The notes below the pieces were generated by a model, which was not told the origin of the DNA, searched no databases, and saw nothing but the letters and a program-made list of their open reading frames with translations. 33,677 nucleotides of DNA from Prolixibacteraceae bacterium (GTDB lineage: Bacteria; Bacteroidota; Bacteroidia; Bacteroidales; Prolixibacteraceae): NCBI GenBank assembly GCA_016938055.1, contig JAFGVJ010000206.1, positions 1 through 33,677 of the forward strand. The letters are read 5' to 3'. Position 1 is the first letter of the stretch. Every line of letters starts with the position of its first letter. This document shows positions 8,206 through 17,820 of this stretch, one piece after another. The position numbers and the translations under genes are program-made.

Positions 8206-11200
8206 TTATAATTTCTTGGCTACTTCAACCGTGGTGAAAGATTCAATGAGGTCACCTTCTTTTAAATCATTGAAATTGTTGATATTCATCCCACATTCGT
8301 AACCATTCTTCACTTCCTTCACATCTTCCTTAAAGCGTTTCAGTGATCCAAGGTCGCCGGTATAAATCACAATGCCATCGCGGATCAGGCGTACTTTGTT
8401 GGTCCTGATGATTTTGCCATCGCGAACGATACAACCGGCAATGGTACCTACTTTGGTAATTTTGAACACCTCGCGAATTTCAGCAGTACCTACAATTTCT
8501 TCCTTAATCTCGGGCGACAGCATGCCTTCCATGGCCGAACGGATTTCCTCTATGGCATCGTAAATAATGGAGTACAGGCGGATGTCGATTTGTTCCTGCT
8601 CGGCCAGCTTACGGGCGGCCAGCGAGGGACGCACCTGGAAGCCTATGATAATGGCATCGGAAGCCGAAGCCAGCATCACATCCGATTCGGAAATCTGACC
8701 CACGGCCTTGTGCTTCACATTTACCTGGATTTCTTCGGTAGAGAGTTTGATCAGTGAATCGGAGAGGGCCTCGATGGATCCGTCCACGTCGCCTTTCACA
8801 ATCACATTCAATTCCTGGAAATTACCAATGGCAATGCGTCGGCCAATTTCGTCGAGGGTAATGTGTTTCTGGGTACGCATACCTTGCTCGCGTTGCAGTT
8901 GTTCCCTTTTGTTGGAAATCTGGCGTGCTTCGCGTTCGGTTTCCATCACGTTGAATTTATCGCCGGCCTGGGGTGCTCCGTTGAGGCCAAGGATCATGGC
9001 TGGTTCAGCTGGTTTGGCTTCTTTGATGCGCTGGTTCCGTTCGTTGAACATGGCTTTGATGTGTCCCATGTGCTGTCCGGCAACCAGGATATCGCCTTCG
9101 CGAAGGGTACCATTTTGTACCAGTACGGTGGCTACGTAACCCCTGCCCTTATCGAGCGATGATTCGATGATGGAACCTACGGCCCGTTTGTTGGGATTGG
9201 CTTTTAAGTCGAGCATTTCGGCCTCGAGCAGTACTTTTTCGAGCAATTCTTCAACTCCCTGACCCATTTTGGCTGAGATGTCGTGGCTTTGGTATTTGCC
9301 GCCCCACTCTTCCACCAGATAGTTCATGTTGGCGAGTTTTTCCTTGATGGCTTCGGGGTTAGCACCCGGTTTGTCAATTTTATTGATGGCAAAAACAATG
9401 GGTACACCGGCGGCTGAAGCATGGTTGATGGCTTCGACTGTTTGAGGCATCACATTGTCGTCGGCTGCCACAATGATGATGGCAATGTCGGTTACCTGGG
9501 CACCACGGGCGCGCATGGCCGTAAAGGCTTCGTGACCCGGAGTATCGAGGAAGGTGATCCGGCGCCCGTTTTCGAGCACCACGTTGTAAGCACCAATGTG
9601 CTGGGTAATTCCCCCGGCTTCACCGGCAATCACGTTGGAACTGCGGATATAGTCGAGCAGTGAAGTTTTTCCGTGGTCAACGTGTCCCATCACGGTAACG
9701 ATGGGTGAACGGGATAAGAGGTCTTCTTCTCTGTCTTGTTCTTCTTCAATGGCGTCCATTACTTCGGCGCTGATGAATTCTACTTTATAGCCAAATTCTT
9801 CGGCTACCAGCGACATGGTTTCGGCATCGAGACGTTGGTTGATGGACACAAATAAACCAAGGCTCATACAGCTGGAGATAACCTGGGTCACTGAAACGCC
9901 CATCATGGTAGCCAGTTCGTTCACCGATACAAATTCGGTCACCTGAATACTTTTTTGGATGTTGTGTGCCATTTCCTCGTCGTGTGCCATCTTTTCAGTG
10001 AAGGCAGCTCGTTTTTCACGACGATATTTTGATCCTTTCGATTTACTCTTAGTGGTTAACCGGGCCAGGGTATCTTTGACCTGTTTTTGAACATCGACTT
10101 CAGATACTTCGGGACGGATGATGCGTTTCCGGTTTTTGCCAACCGGGCCTTTCCCTCCAGGTGTAGGTTTTCGGTCGGGGTGTCCACCGCCGGCAGGTCT
10201 GGTGGCGTCCGAAGGCTTGTTTACATCTACCCTTTCCTTTTGAATTCGTTTTCTTTTTCGGCGTTGCTGTTCAGCGCTTTCGGCAGTGGTTTTGGCTGCG
10301 CCTGGCGTCACTTCACCTGTAGGTTTTTTATCACCAAATGCCGGTGTTTCGGGCTTTTTCTTTTGGTTTCTTGATTTACGCTCTTCTTCGCGTTGCTTTT
10401 TCGATTTCTTGGGTGGACGGGTTCGTTGGTTGATGGTATCGAGATCGATTCGGCCCACGACTTTTACTTCGCTTTCAGCTTTTTTCGGAACGTTGGTTTT
10501 GATGTTGTTGTCTTCGATGGCGGTTTTCTGCTGTTCTGCGGCCTGGGGTGTTGGCTTTTGGGCCTCTACGGGTTTTTCAACAGGTTTTTCAACAGGTTTC
10601 TCAGCAGGTTTCTCAACAGGTTTTTCGATCGGTTTTTCAACAGGTTTCTCAGCTGGTTTTTCGATCGGTTTCTCAGCTGAGACAGGAGCCGCCTGCTCAG
10701 GTTGTTTGATGACTTCGGGTTTTTCTGTTTTGGCAGCAGGAGCCTGAGGTTTTTCCTCCTTCACGGGTGGTTCAGGCGTTTTTGGGCTTGGTTTCTTATC
10801 CAGGTCAATCTTTCCAACAATTTTGACTTCTTTACGGGGTGCTTCCACTTTGATTTCAGGGGCTGCTTCACGTTCCCTGAATGAGCTGGATTTTTTAGCA
10901 CTGTTGTCGGTAATTCTCAGTACTTCTGAGTCTTCCTTGTCGTCAACATCGTTGTTGTCATCCTCATCGTTTTGATTGTTCACATCGTTGATGGTGAGCG
11001 TTTCGTTTTTCTGATGACGGTGTGCCCTTAGATTCAGTTTTTCCGACTCCTTTTTCAAATCGATATCGCGACTGTATTCTTTATGTAACAGTTCGTACTG
11101 GTCATCATCGATTTTTGCATTTGGGTTCGGATCAACTTTATGCCCTTTTTTATTCAGATATTCAACCATTGTGGCAATTCCTACATTGAATTCCCTTGCA

Positions 11201-11238
11201 ACTTTACCAAGCCGTTGTGTTCCTTTGCCAGATACCAT
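8206..11238 (-). CDS. infB: Translation initiation factor IF-2
   Basis: The 1010-residue GTPase that places initiator tRNA on the 30S subunit and promotes subunit joining. Layout: an N-terminal IF2_N-type segment ([25 protein letters not shown], first 35 residues), a long low-complexity acidic/basic region to about 400 with a tandem EKPx array, a second IF2_N segment ([21 protein letters not shown]), and the G domain with GHVDHGKTS (about residue 515), DTPGHE and NKIDKP, followed by domains II-IV. It is longer than E. coli IF-2 because of the variable linker. It is the last gene of rimP-nusA-infB, 42 bases after nusA, and ends at the shared palindromic terminator. Confidence 0.98.
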   Translation of the reverse strand: MVSGKGTQRLGKVAREFNVGIATMVEYLNKKGHKVDPNPNAKIDDDQYELLHKEYSRDIDLKKESEKLNLRAHRHQKNETLTINDVNNQNDEDDNNDVDDKEDSEVLRITDNSAKKSSSFREREAAPEIKVEAPRKEVKIVGKIDLDKKPSPKTPEPPVKEEKPQAPAAKTEKPEVIKQPEQAAPVSAEKPIEKPAEKPVEKPIEKPVEKPAEKPVEKPVEKPVEAQKPTPQAAEQQKTAIEDNNIKTNVPKKAESEVKVVGRIDLDTINQRTRPPKKSKKQREEERKSRNQKKKPETPAFGDKKPTGEVTPGAAKTTAESAEQQRRKRKRIQKERVDVNKPSDATRPAGGGHPDRKPTPGGKGPVGKNRKRIIRPEVSEVDVQKQVKDTLARLTTKSKSKGSKYRREKRAAFTEKMAHDEEMAHNIQKSIQVTEFVSVNELATMMGVSVTQVISSCMSLGLFVSINQRLDAETMSLVAEEFGYKVEFISAEVMDAIEEEQDREEDLLSRSPIVTVMGHVDHGKTSLLDYIRSSNVIAGEAGGITQHIGAYNVVLENGRRITFLDTPGHEAFTAMRARGAQVTDIAIIIVAADDNVMPQTVEAINHASAAGVPIVFAINKIDKPGANPEAIKEKLANMNYLVEEWGGKYQSHDISAKMGQGVEELLEKVLLEAEMLDLKANPNKRAVGSIIESSLDKGRGYVATVLVQNGTLREGDILVAGQHMGHIKAMFNERNQRIKEAKPAEPAMILGLNGAPQAGDKFNVMETEREARQISNKREQLQREQGMRTQKHITLDEIGRRIAIGNFQELNVIVKGDVDGSIEALSDSLIKLSTEEIQVNVKHKAVGQISESDVMLASASDAIIIGFQVRPSLAARKLAEQEQIDIRLYSIIYDAIEEIRSAMEGMLSPEIKEEIVGTAEIREVFKITKVGTIAGCIVRDGKIIRTNKVRLIRDGIVIYTGDLGSLKRFKEDVKEVKNGYECGMNINNFNDLKEGDLIESFTTVEVAKKL
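10567..10674 (-). repeat. 12-base coding tandem repeat in infB, nine EKPx copies
   Basis: Nine consecutive four-residue units EKP(V/A/I) are encoded by near-identical 12-base repeats within the unstructured linker of IF-2. Such an array can change copy number by slippage without shifting frame. Confidence 0.85.
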
Positions 11239-11280
11239 ATATTACCTTTCGTGTTTTTTCGTGTTTTTACCTTTTCGATG

Positions 11281-12528
11281 TTACTTGTCGAATTCGGATT
11301 TCAGTATTCCCAGAACGCTGTCGATGGTCTCTTCTTCGAGATCAGTACGTTTGATCAGTTCGTTACGGGGGATGTTCAACACGTTTTTGGCCGTGTCGCA
11401 ACCAATAGCTTTCAGCTCGTCGATGATCCATCCTTCAATTTCATCGGAGAATTCATCCAGGTTTACATCTTCGTCGTCGGCTTCCATCTCGCGGTAAACA
11501 TCAATCTCATAATCGGTCAATTGACTGGCGAGTTTGATGTTCAAGCCGCCTTTGCCAATGGCCAGAGAAACCTCTTCGGGTTTCAGGTAAACCTCGGCAG
11601 TTTTTTTCTCATGATCGAGTTTAATGCTGGAGATTTTAGCCGGGTTTAATGCCCTTTGGATGTATAGGTTGAGGTTGGTGGTATAGTTGATTACATCGAT
11701 GTTTTCGTTGCGTAATTCGCGAACGATCCCGTGGATGCGTGATCCTTTCATACCCACACAGGCTCCAACGGGATCGATACGCTCGTCGTACGATTCTACC
11801 GCAATTTTGGCCCGCTGACCGGGAACCCGAACAATCTTTTTGATGGTGATGAGACCGTCAAAAATTTCAGGAACCTCGAGCTCAAACAATCTCTCGAGAA
11901 AGGCTGGCTGGGTACGGGAAAGGATGATGAGGGGGTTGTTGTTCCGGAGTTCAACCTTGTAAACCACCGCTCTCACGGTATCCCCTTTTCTGAAATAATC
12001 GGTTGGGATTTGTTCGGTTTTAGGAAGGATCAGTTCGTTTCCTTCGTCGTCGAGTACCAGTATTTCTTTTTTCCAGATCTGGTATACTTCACCGGTTACA
12101 ATTTCCCCGATTTTGTCTTTGTATTTGGTGTAAATGCTGTCTTTTTCCAGCTCTAAAATACGGCTGGCAAGGTTTTGGCGAAGGTTCAAAATGGCCCTGC
12201 GTCCAAAATCGATCAACTTTACTTCGTTGGTTACTTCTTCACCAATTTCGTAATCGGCATCAATCTTTTTGGCTTCCGATAAAGGAATTTCCTTGTTCGG
12301 ATCTGTAAATTCTTCATCGGCAACAACGGTACGGTAATGCCAGATTTCAAAGTCACCCTTATCGATGTTGATAATAATATCGAAGTTTTCGTCGCTTTCG
12401 TACTTTTTTTGAAGCAGGTTACGGAAAACATCTTCCAGCACGCTCATCATGGTAGCGCGATCGATATTTTTCAGGTCCTTAAATTCGGCAAACGTATCAA
12501 TCAGACTGACGTTGTCTATGTTCTTCAT
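11281..12528 (-). CDS. nusA: Transcription termination/antitermination factor NusA
   Basis: A 415-residue RNA polymerase-binding factor that modulates pausing, termination and antitermination. Order of domains: N-terminal polymerase-binding domain (about 1-130), S1 domain (starting near IGEIVTGEVYQIWKKEILV), KH1 (with DPVGACVGMKGSRIHGIVREL) and KH2 (with SLAIGKGGLNIKLASQLT), then an acidic C-terminal tail with one helix-hairpin-like segment. Length is in the usual range for a NusA lacking the second acidic repeat. It is separated by seven bases from rimP and 42 bases from infB on the same strand, the conserved rimP-nusA-infB order. Confidence 0.97.
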   Translation of the reverse strand: MKNIDNVSLIDTFAEFKDLKNIDRATMMSVLEDVFRNLLQKKYESDENFDIIINIDKGDFEIWHYRTVVADEEFTDPNKEIPLSEAKKIDADYEIGEEVTNEVKLIDFGRRAILNLRQNLASRILELEKDSIYTKYKDKIGEIVTGEVYQIWKKEILVLDDEGNELILPKTEQIPTDYFRKGDTVRAVVYKVELRNNNPLIILSRTQPAFLERLFELEVPEIFDGLITIKKIVRVPGQRAKIAVESYDERIDPVGACVGMKGSRIHGIVRELRNENIDVINYTTNLNLYIQRALNPAKISSIKLDHEKKTAEVYLKPEEVSLAIGKGGLNIKLASQLTDYEIDVYREMEADDEDVNLDEFSDEIEGWIIDELKAIGCDTAKNVLNIPRNELIKRTDLEEETIDSVLGILKSEFDK

Positions 12529-12535
12529 ATTTTAT

Positions 12536-13000
12536 TTATTTGAACGATATGATATTTTTCACAGTGGGTTTCGACGCAAATTCAACTCGTTGAGTGCGGG
12601 TAACAGCCACCTTTTTTTTCTTTTCTTCCAGCTTTTCGAGGGTAGTCACTTCAATTTCAAAACCTTGTTCATCAACACTTTTCAGGATGCCTTTTACCGG
12701 TTTGTTTTCACTAACAGCAACTTCCACTTCTTTTCCAATGTTTTTGATGTATTGGCGATACACCCTGAAAGCTTTGCCCAGTCCTGCCGATGAGACACTG
12801 AGTTCAAAGTCATCCTCATCGCGGTTCAGTGCCTGTTCGATACTCCGGCTGAGGTCCACGCATTGTTGAATGCTTACTCCATGGTCACCATCAATGACCA
12901 CTTCAATCTCATTGCTTTTGCTGAGTGTGATGTCAACAATGAAGAACTCCTCAGTGAGGGCATTCCTAACGATATTTTCTATATATTCTTTTGAAAGCAT
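12536..13000 (-). CDS. rimP: Ribosome maturation factor RimP
   Basis: A 154-residue protein needed for maturation of the 30S ribosomal subunit. It has the typical N-terminal alpha/beta domain (FIVDITLSKSNEIEVVIDGDHGVSIQQCVDLSRSIEQ, split here for reading only) ending in ELSVSSAGLGKAF, the family signature close to VSSPGxxRPL, followed by a C-terminal SH3-like domain with VKGILKSVDEQGFEIEV. It opens the rimP-nusA-infB operon. A strong Bacteroidetes promoter and a GC-rich hairpin lie in its 5' region. Confidence 0.93.
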   Translation of the reverse strand: MLSKEYIENIVRNALTEEFFIVDITLSKSNEIEVVIDGDHGVSIQQCVDLSRSIEQALNRDEDDFELSVSSAGLGKAFRVYRQYIKNIGKEVEVAVSENKPVKGILKSVDEQGFEIEVTTLEKLEEKKKKVAVTRTQRVEFASKPTVKNIISFK

Positions 13001-13019
13001 GATGATACTTTAATAAAAT

Positions 13020-13037
13020 AGGGGACACAGGTCCCCT
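13020..13037 (-). promoter_or_regulatory. Leader hairpin upstream of rimP
   Basis: AGGGGAC / GTCCCCT arms of seven bases with a four-base loop lie in the predicted leader, 20 bases before the rimP ATG. On the reverse strand the stem is followed by ATTTTATT, like a weak terminator or attenuator. A regulatory role is inferred only. Confidence 0.5.
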
Positions 13038-13059
13038 ATAATCACTTACAGAATCGCGG

Positions 13060-13091
13060 CAAAAATACAAATAATAATGATTTCCACAAAA
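13060..13091 (-). promoter_or_regulatory. Bacteroidetes-type promoter for rimP-nusA-infB
   Basis: On the reverse strand TTTTG is followed after 19 bases by TATTTTTG, an excellent match to the TTTG / TAnnTTTG consensus. Transcription would start near 13053, giving a leader of about 50 bases that contains the hairpin at 13020-13037. Confidence 0.72.
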
Positions 13092-13152
13092 TCAACTCAT
13101 TAAATAACAGGGCAACTGAAAAAGAAAAAATGGCTTCGTGGGTAATAAATTA

Positions 13153-13183
13153 TTGAAAACTCGGCATTGCCTCGGAAGTTTTG
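13153..13183 (+). promoter_or_regulatory. Possible promoter for HD-hydrolase/lpx cluster
   Basis: TTG at 13153-13155 is followed after 20 bases by AAGTTTTG, one base off TAnnTTTG. A second candidate, CACTTTTG, lies about 10 bases further. The rest of the 13092-13248 gap shows no gene. Confidence 0.35.
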
Positions 13184-13248
13184 AGCACTTTTGTATAAAT
13201 TCACAGCTTACAATCAACTTTTAGTATTGCCCGAAAGATTATGTTTCT

Positions 13249-14502
13249 ATGGCTCGTCAATTGGTTAACAAACGAAAAATTCTCAACGATCCGGTTTATG
13301 GTTTCATCAGTTTACAATCGGACATCATCTTCGATTTGATTGAACATCCCTACTTTCAGCGTTTACGAAGAATCAAACAGCTCGGTTTGTCGTGTGTGGT
13401 TTATCCCGGTGCCAATCATACCCGTTTTGAACACGCTATAGGAGCACTTCACCTCATGCGTCAGGCCATCGACAGTTTAAGGATGAAGCAGGTTGAAATC
13501 AGTGATGAAGAAGCCGAAGCCGTTTGTATTGCTATTTTACTGCACGATATTGGCCACGGGCCGTTTTCACATGCTCTGGAACAAACATTGGTACAGGGCA
13601 TCACCCATGAAACTTTGTCGTTGTTGCTGATGGAGCAACTCAATACCGAATTTCATCAGCAATTGAGCCTGGCCATCAGGATTTTTAAAAACGACTATCC
13701 GAAGAAATTCTTACATCAGTTGGTGGCCAGTCAGCTGGACATGGACCGAATGGATTATCTGCGCCGCGACAGTTTTTTCAGCGGGGTAGTGGAAGGAACC
13801 ATCGGGTCAGACCGGATTATCAAAATGTTGAATGTTTGCGACAACCAGCTGGTGGTTGATCGAAAAGGTATTTACTCCGTAGAGAAATTTTTGGTGGCCC
13901 GCAGGTTGATGTACTGGCAGGTGTACCTTCACAAAACGGTAATTGTAGCTGAATACATGCTCATACTGATCCTGGAACGTGCCAAGTTGCTCGTGAAAAA
14001 GGGCGAAACCTTGTTTGCCCCCGAGCCACTGAAATGGATGCTTCAGCATCAGTTCGGGCTGGACGATTTGAGCATCACCGACAAGAAGTCGAATTTAATT
14101 GAAAATTTTACGGCACTCGACGATTCTGATATTCTTTCCTCTATAAAGTCATGGTGCAAGCACCCCGACCGTGTATTGTCTTATCTTTCGAAGGCTATTG
14201 TGAACCGTAAACTGCTAAAAATATCAGTTGCTGACCGTCCCGTTTCAAAAACACAATTGGTGGAGATTAAAAAGAAAGCGAAAGATCAATTGGGATTGAA
14301 AACCAATGAAATAAAGTATTTTGTTTTTACAGGCAGTATTACCAATCATATTTATGAAGCCGATTCTGGCACCATTAAAATATTATCGAAAAGCAACGAA
14401 ACCATTGACCTTGAAAATGCATCTGATATTGATTTCAAACGCTTATCAAAAGCCGTTCGTAAACATTTTATATGCTATCCAAAGGAATTGGATTTAAACT
14501 AA
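13249..14502 (+). CDS. HD-domain phosphohydrolase (SAMHD1/dGTPase-like)
   Basis: A 417-residue protein of the HD superfamily. The metal-binding residues are visible as His62 in [10 protein letters not shown], the His99-Asp100 pair in [12 protein letters not shown], and Asp in [14 protein letters not shown]. The opening [10 protein letters not shown] and [12 protein letters not shown] are typical of SAMHD1-like dNTP triphosphohydrolases and the related bacterial YwfO-type proteins (family knowledge). A dNTPase activity is plausible but the substrate cannot be read from sequence. The C-terminal 130 residues are a less conserved domain. It precedes lpxD by 37 bases on the same strand and may be co-transcribed with the lipid A genes. 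Confidence 0.9.
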   Translation: MARQLVNKRKILNDPVYGFISLQSDIIFDLIEHPYFQRLRRIKQLGLSCVVYPGANHTRFEHAIGALHLMRQAIDSLRMKQVEISDEEAEAVCIAILLHDIGHGPFSHALEQTLVQGITHETLSLLLMEQLNTEFHQQLSLAIRIFKNDYPKKFLHQLVASQLDMDRMDYLRRDSFFSGVVEGTIGSDRIIKMLNVCDNQLVVDRKGIYSVEKFLVARRLMYWQVYLHKTVIVAEYMLILILERAKLLVKKGETLFAPEPLKWMLQHQFGLDDLSITDKKSNLIENFTALDDSDILSSIKSWCKHPDRVLSYLSKAIVNRKLLKISVADRPVSKTQLVEIKKKAKDQLGLKTNEIKYFVFTGSITNHIYEADSGTIKILSKSNETIDLENASDIDFKRLSKAVRKHFICYPKELDLN

Positions 14503-14539
14503 TTTTTTTGTTTATTTCGCCTTTAATTTAATTTATTAT

Positions 14540-15580
14540 ATGGAATTTACAGCACGTCAAATAGCTGCATTTCTCGGGGGGGAAGTGATCGGTGATCAGG
14601 AGGTTACCATCAACAATGTTTCAAAGATTGAAGAAGGAGAACCCGGGACACTGACTTTTCTGGCCAATCCTAAGTATGAACCCTTTCTATATGAGACAAA
14701 AGCATCGGTGGTGTTGGTGAATAAAAGTTTGAAGCCCCTTAGGGAAGTGCAAGCCACCATGATACGTGTTCATGATGCCTACGATGCACTTGCCCGGCTG
14801 ATGGAGCTCTATGTTCAGTCGATCCCAGTCAAAAAGGGCATAGAAATTTCTACCTACATCCATGCCAGTTCCAGCGTTGGCCCCGATTGCTATGTTGGCG
14901 CCTTTGCATACATCGATGAAGGGGTGAAAATTGGGAAGAACGTACAGATTTACCCGCATTGCTGGATTGGCCGGGGCGCTGAAATTGGCGACAATACCGT
15001 GCTGTTTTCAGGCGTAAAAATTTATCCCGAATGCAAAATCGGGAAAGGCTGTATCCTGCATGCAGGGGTGGTGATTGGGGCCGATGGTTTTGGCTTTGCA
15101 CCCCTTCCCGACGGAAGTTATAAAAAGCTTCACCAGGTAGGCAATGTGGTGATTGAGGACGATGTTGAGATAGGAGCCAACACCACAGTTGATTGTGCGA
15201 CCATGGGATCTACCATTATCCGTAAAGGGGTAAAATTGGACAACCTGGTACAAGTAGCCCACAATTGTGAAGTCGGCAAAAATACTGTAATAGCAGCTCA
15301 AACAGGGATTGCAGGTTCATCGTCGATCGGTGAGAATTGTATCGTGGGCGGGCAGGTTGGCGTGGCCGGACATCTCAAAATAGGGAACAAGGTAACCATT
15401 GCTGCTAAATCGGGCATCTCGAACAATGTGAACGACGGAAGTGTTCAAATGGGGGAACATGCATTTGAAGCGGCTAAATACAGAAGATCCTATGCCGTAT
15501 TCCGCAATTTGCCCACCTTATTTCATGAGGTAAACCAACTCAGAAAAGAAATCAATAAACAAACTGATAATAAAAAATAG
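14540..15580 (+). CDS. lpxD: UDP-3-O-acylglucosamine N-acyltransferase
   Basis: A 346-residue enzyme that adds the N-linked hydroxyacyl chain in the third step of lipid A synthesis, using acyl-ACP. The N-terminal uridine-binding domain ([16 protein letters not shown], with [16 protein letters not shown]) is followed by a left-handed beta-helix of hexapeptide repeats (about 100-300). The catalytic His lies in [17 protein letters not shown], and the stretch [18 protein letters not shown] is a family hallmark. Length is normal. It is followed after five bases by the lpxC-fabZ fusion, so translational coupling is likely. Confidence 0.97.
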   Translation: MEFTARQIAAFLGGEVIGDQEVTINNVSKIEEGEPGTLTFLANPKYEPFLYETKASVVLVNKSLKPLREVQATMIRVHDAYDALARLMELYVQSIPVKKGIEISTYIHASSSVGPDCYVGAFAYIDEGVKIGKNVQIYPHCWIGRGAEIGDNTVLFSGVKIYPECKIGKGCILHAGVVIGADGFGFAPLPDGSYKKLHQVGNVVIEDDVEIGANTTVDCATMGSTIIRKGVKLDNLVQVAHNCEVGKNTVIAAQTGIAGSSSIGENCIVGGQVGVAGHLKIGNKVTIAAKSGISNNVNDGSVQMGEHAFEAAKYRRSYAVFRNLPTLFHEVNQLRKEINKQTDNKK

Positions 15581-15585
15581 TTGAC

Positions 15586-16983
15586 ATGGTGGATCATCAA
15601 AAAACCATTCAAAATGAAGTGACCCTCACCGGGAAAGGATTGCATACCGGTATTGCTGTTAGCATGACGCTCAAACCTGCTCCCGAGCATTCAGGCATTG
15701 TTTTTAAGCGGATTGACCTGGAAGGTCAGCCTGAAATTGAAGCCGATGTAAAACATGTTGTTGATACCTCAAGAGGCACCGTTCTGGAAAAGAATGGCGC
15801 AAGAGTTGGCACCATTGAACATACGCTGGCTGCCATCTCAGCACTGGGAATCGATAACCTGATCATCGAAATTGACGGTCCTGAAGCACCCATCATGGAT
15901 GGTAGTTCAAAGTTGATTTACGATGGCATTGGCGAAAACAATTTGCAGGAGCAGGATGCCGAGCGGGAATATTTTGAAATCCGGGAGAAAATTGTTTTCA
16001 CCGATCAGGAAAGTGGAGCTGAGTTGGTTGCCCTCCCCGATGATTCGTTCAGCATTGACGTGATGATTTCATACAAGTCGCCGGTACTCGATAATCAATA
16101 TGCCCGGATCAGCAATATCAGGCATTTCAGAGATGAAATTGCACCATGTCGTACTTTTGTGTTTTTGCATGAACTGGAATTTCTGTTGAATAATAACCTG
16201 GTGAAAGGGGGTGATCTGGACAATGCCATCGTGATTATGGACCGCAATGTATCGCAGGAAGAGCTGGACCGTATTGCCGATCTGTTTCACCACGAACATA
16301 TTAAGCTGAACGGACAACAGGGGATACTCAACAACCTGAAGCTACATTTTACCAATGAGCCGGCACGGCACAAACTGCTCGATGTGATTGGTGATTTGAC
16401 CTTACTGGGACGCCCCATTAAAGGGAAAATTATTGCCAGCAGACCTGGGCACAGTGCCAATACCCAGTTTACAAAAATGCTGCAAAAGGAAATGAACAAA
16501 CAGTTCTCCAAAACTGCTCCCCCGGTATACAATCCCGATAAGGAACCTGTGATGGATATTCACAAAATCAAGGAATTGCTACCACATCGTTATCCGTTTT
16601 TAATGGTCGATAAAGTAATTGAAATCAAAGAAAAGCACATTGTGGGTATTAAAAACATTACGACCAACGAACCCATTTTTACCGGGCATTTTCCCCAAGA
16701 GCCGGTCTTTCCGGGGGTTTTACAAATTGAAGCCATGGCACAGGTGGGCGGTTTGTTTGTATTGAACCAAATGGATCCCAATAAAACCTTTTCAACCTAT
16801 TTTCTGAAAATTGATGGCATTAAATTCAGGAAGAAAATTGTACCTGGTGATACCTTGATTATCAAAGTTGAGATGGTTACACCCATTCGCAGGGGCATCG
16901 CCACCATGAAAGGGTACATTTTTGTTGGAAACCAACTGGCTTCCGAAGGTGAATTTATGGCGCAGATCATTGAAAATAATTAA
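15586..16983 (+). CDS. lpxC-fabZ: Bifunctional LpxC deacetylase / FabZ dehydratase
   Basis: A 465-residue fusion. Residues 1 to about 305 are UDP-3-O-acyl-N-acetylglucosamine deacetylase, the committed step of lipid A synthesis: zinc ligands His79 (TIEHTLAAI), His262 and Asp266 (PARHKLLDVIGD) and the catalytic-region His289 (RPGHSANT) are present. Residues from about 322 are 3-hydroxyacyl-ACP dehydratase of fatty acid synthesis: LLPHRYPFLMVDKV, catalytic His368 in GHFPQEPVFPG, and Glu382 in LQIEAMAQ. The linker is roughly 15 residues. This fusion is known as a characteristic of Bacteroidetes and relatives, and it links a lipid A step and a fatty acid step in one chain. It sits between lpxD and lpxA. 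Confidence 0.97.
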   Translation: MVDHQKTIQNEVTLTGKGLHTGIAVSMTLKPAPEHSGIVFKRIDLEGQPEIEADVKHVVDTSRGTVLEKNGARVGTIEHTLAAISALGIDNLIIEIDGPEAPIMDGSSKLIYDGIGENNLQEQDAEREYFEIREKIVFTDQESGAELVALPDDSFSIDVMISYKSPVLDNQYARISNIRHFRDEIAPCRTFVFLHELEFLLNNNLVKGGDLDNAIVIMDRNVSQEELDRIADLFHHEHIKLNGQQGILNNLKLHFTNEPARHKLLDVIGDLTLLGRPIKGKIIASRPGHSANTQFTKMLQKEMNKQFSKTAPPVYNPDKEPVMDIHKIKELLPHRYPFLMVDKVIEIKEKHIVGIKNITTNEPIFTGHFPQEPVFPGVLQIEAMAQVGGLFVLNQMDPNKTFSTYFLKIDGIKFRKKIVPGDTLIIKVEMVTPIRRGIATMKGYIFVGNQLASEGEFMAQIIENN

Positions 16984-17009
16984 TTACAAACTAAATACAC
17001 TCTTGCACA

Positions 17010-17789
17010 ATGCAACAAGCAATGGCCAATATTCATCCCGATGCTAAAATCGGCAAAGATGTTGTGATTGAACCTTTTGTTACCATAGCTGCCGATGTTG
17101 AAATTGGCGACGGAACCTGGATAGGCCCCAATGCCGTGATCATGGACGGTGCCCGCATTGGTGCAAACTGTAAAATATTTCCGGGAGCCGTCATTGCCGG
17201 TATTCCACAGGACCTGAAATTCAAGGGCGAAGTGACAACCGTGGTGATTGGCGACAATACAACGGTCAGGGAATTTTGTACCGTGAACCGGGGAACTGCA
17301 GCTAAGGGAACCACCATCGTCGGGAAAGATTGTCTTTTACAATCGTATTCCCATGTTGCCCACGACTGCCTTTTGCACAACAATGTGATTCTGGGTAGTT
17401 ACGCTGGACTGGCTGGCGAAGTGGATGTAGAAGATTTTGCGATTGTGAGCCCCTATACTGCTGTTCATCAGTTTTGCCGCATTGGGAAACATGCTTTCAT
17501 TGCGGGTGGAAGTTTGGTGCGAAAAGACATTCCACCCTACGTATTGGTAGCCAATGAACCACTGTCGTTTGCAGGTATTAATTCAGTAGGCTTACGCCGC
17601 AGGGGTTTTTCCATCGATCAAATTAACGACATTCAGAATGTATACCGATACCTTTACCAAAAAGGGATGAACAATACCCAGGCCATGGAAGCCATCCTGG
17701 CCGAAACCGAAGCTACCACCGAAAGGGAAGCCATCCTGGATTTTATCCGTAGTTCGGAAAGAGGAATTGTACGCGGTCCTCAGGACTGA
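17010..17789 (+). CDS. lpxA: UDP-N-acetylglucosamine O-acyltransferase
   Basis: A 259-residue enzyme of the first lipid A step, transferring a hydroxyacyl chain from ACP to UDP-GlcNAc. It is a hexapeptide-repeat beta-helix protein (IHPDAKIGKDVVIEPFVTI and following) with the catalytic His in LLQSYSHVAHDCLL, the family signature GIPQDLKFKGEVT and a C-terminal helical region with LRRRGFSIDQINDIQ. The start could also be the Met four codons later (MANIHPDAKIG), which fits other LpxA N-termini slightly better. It follows lpxC-fabZ by 26 bases. The stop is followed by a run of eight T but no stem; the next gene is convergent. Confidence 0.97.
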   Translation: MQQAMANIHPDAKIGKDVVIEPFVTIAADVEIGDGTWIGPNAVIMDGARIGANCKIFPGAVIAGIPQDLKFKGEVTTVVIGDNTTVREFCTVNRGTAAKGTTIVGKDCLLQSYSHVAHDCLLHNNVILGSYAGLAGEVDVEDFAIVSPYTAVHQFCRIGKHAFIAGGSLVRKDIPPYVLVANEPLSFAGINSVGLRRRGFSIDQINDIQNVYRYLYQKGMNNTQAMEAILAETEATTEREAILDFIRSSERGIVRGPQD

Positions 17790-17820
17790 TTTTTTTTGGT
17801 CAAATCAAATAACAGGCTTC

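Noticed and set aside
10286-10747. A forward frame rich in [11 protein letters not shown] repeats
   Set aside because: It is the antisense reading of the EKPx tandem array in infB.
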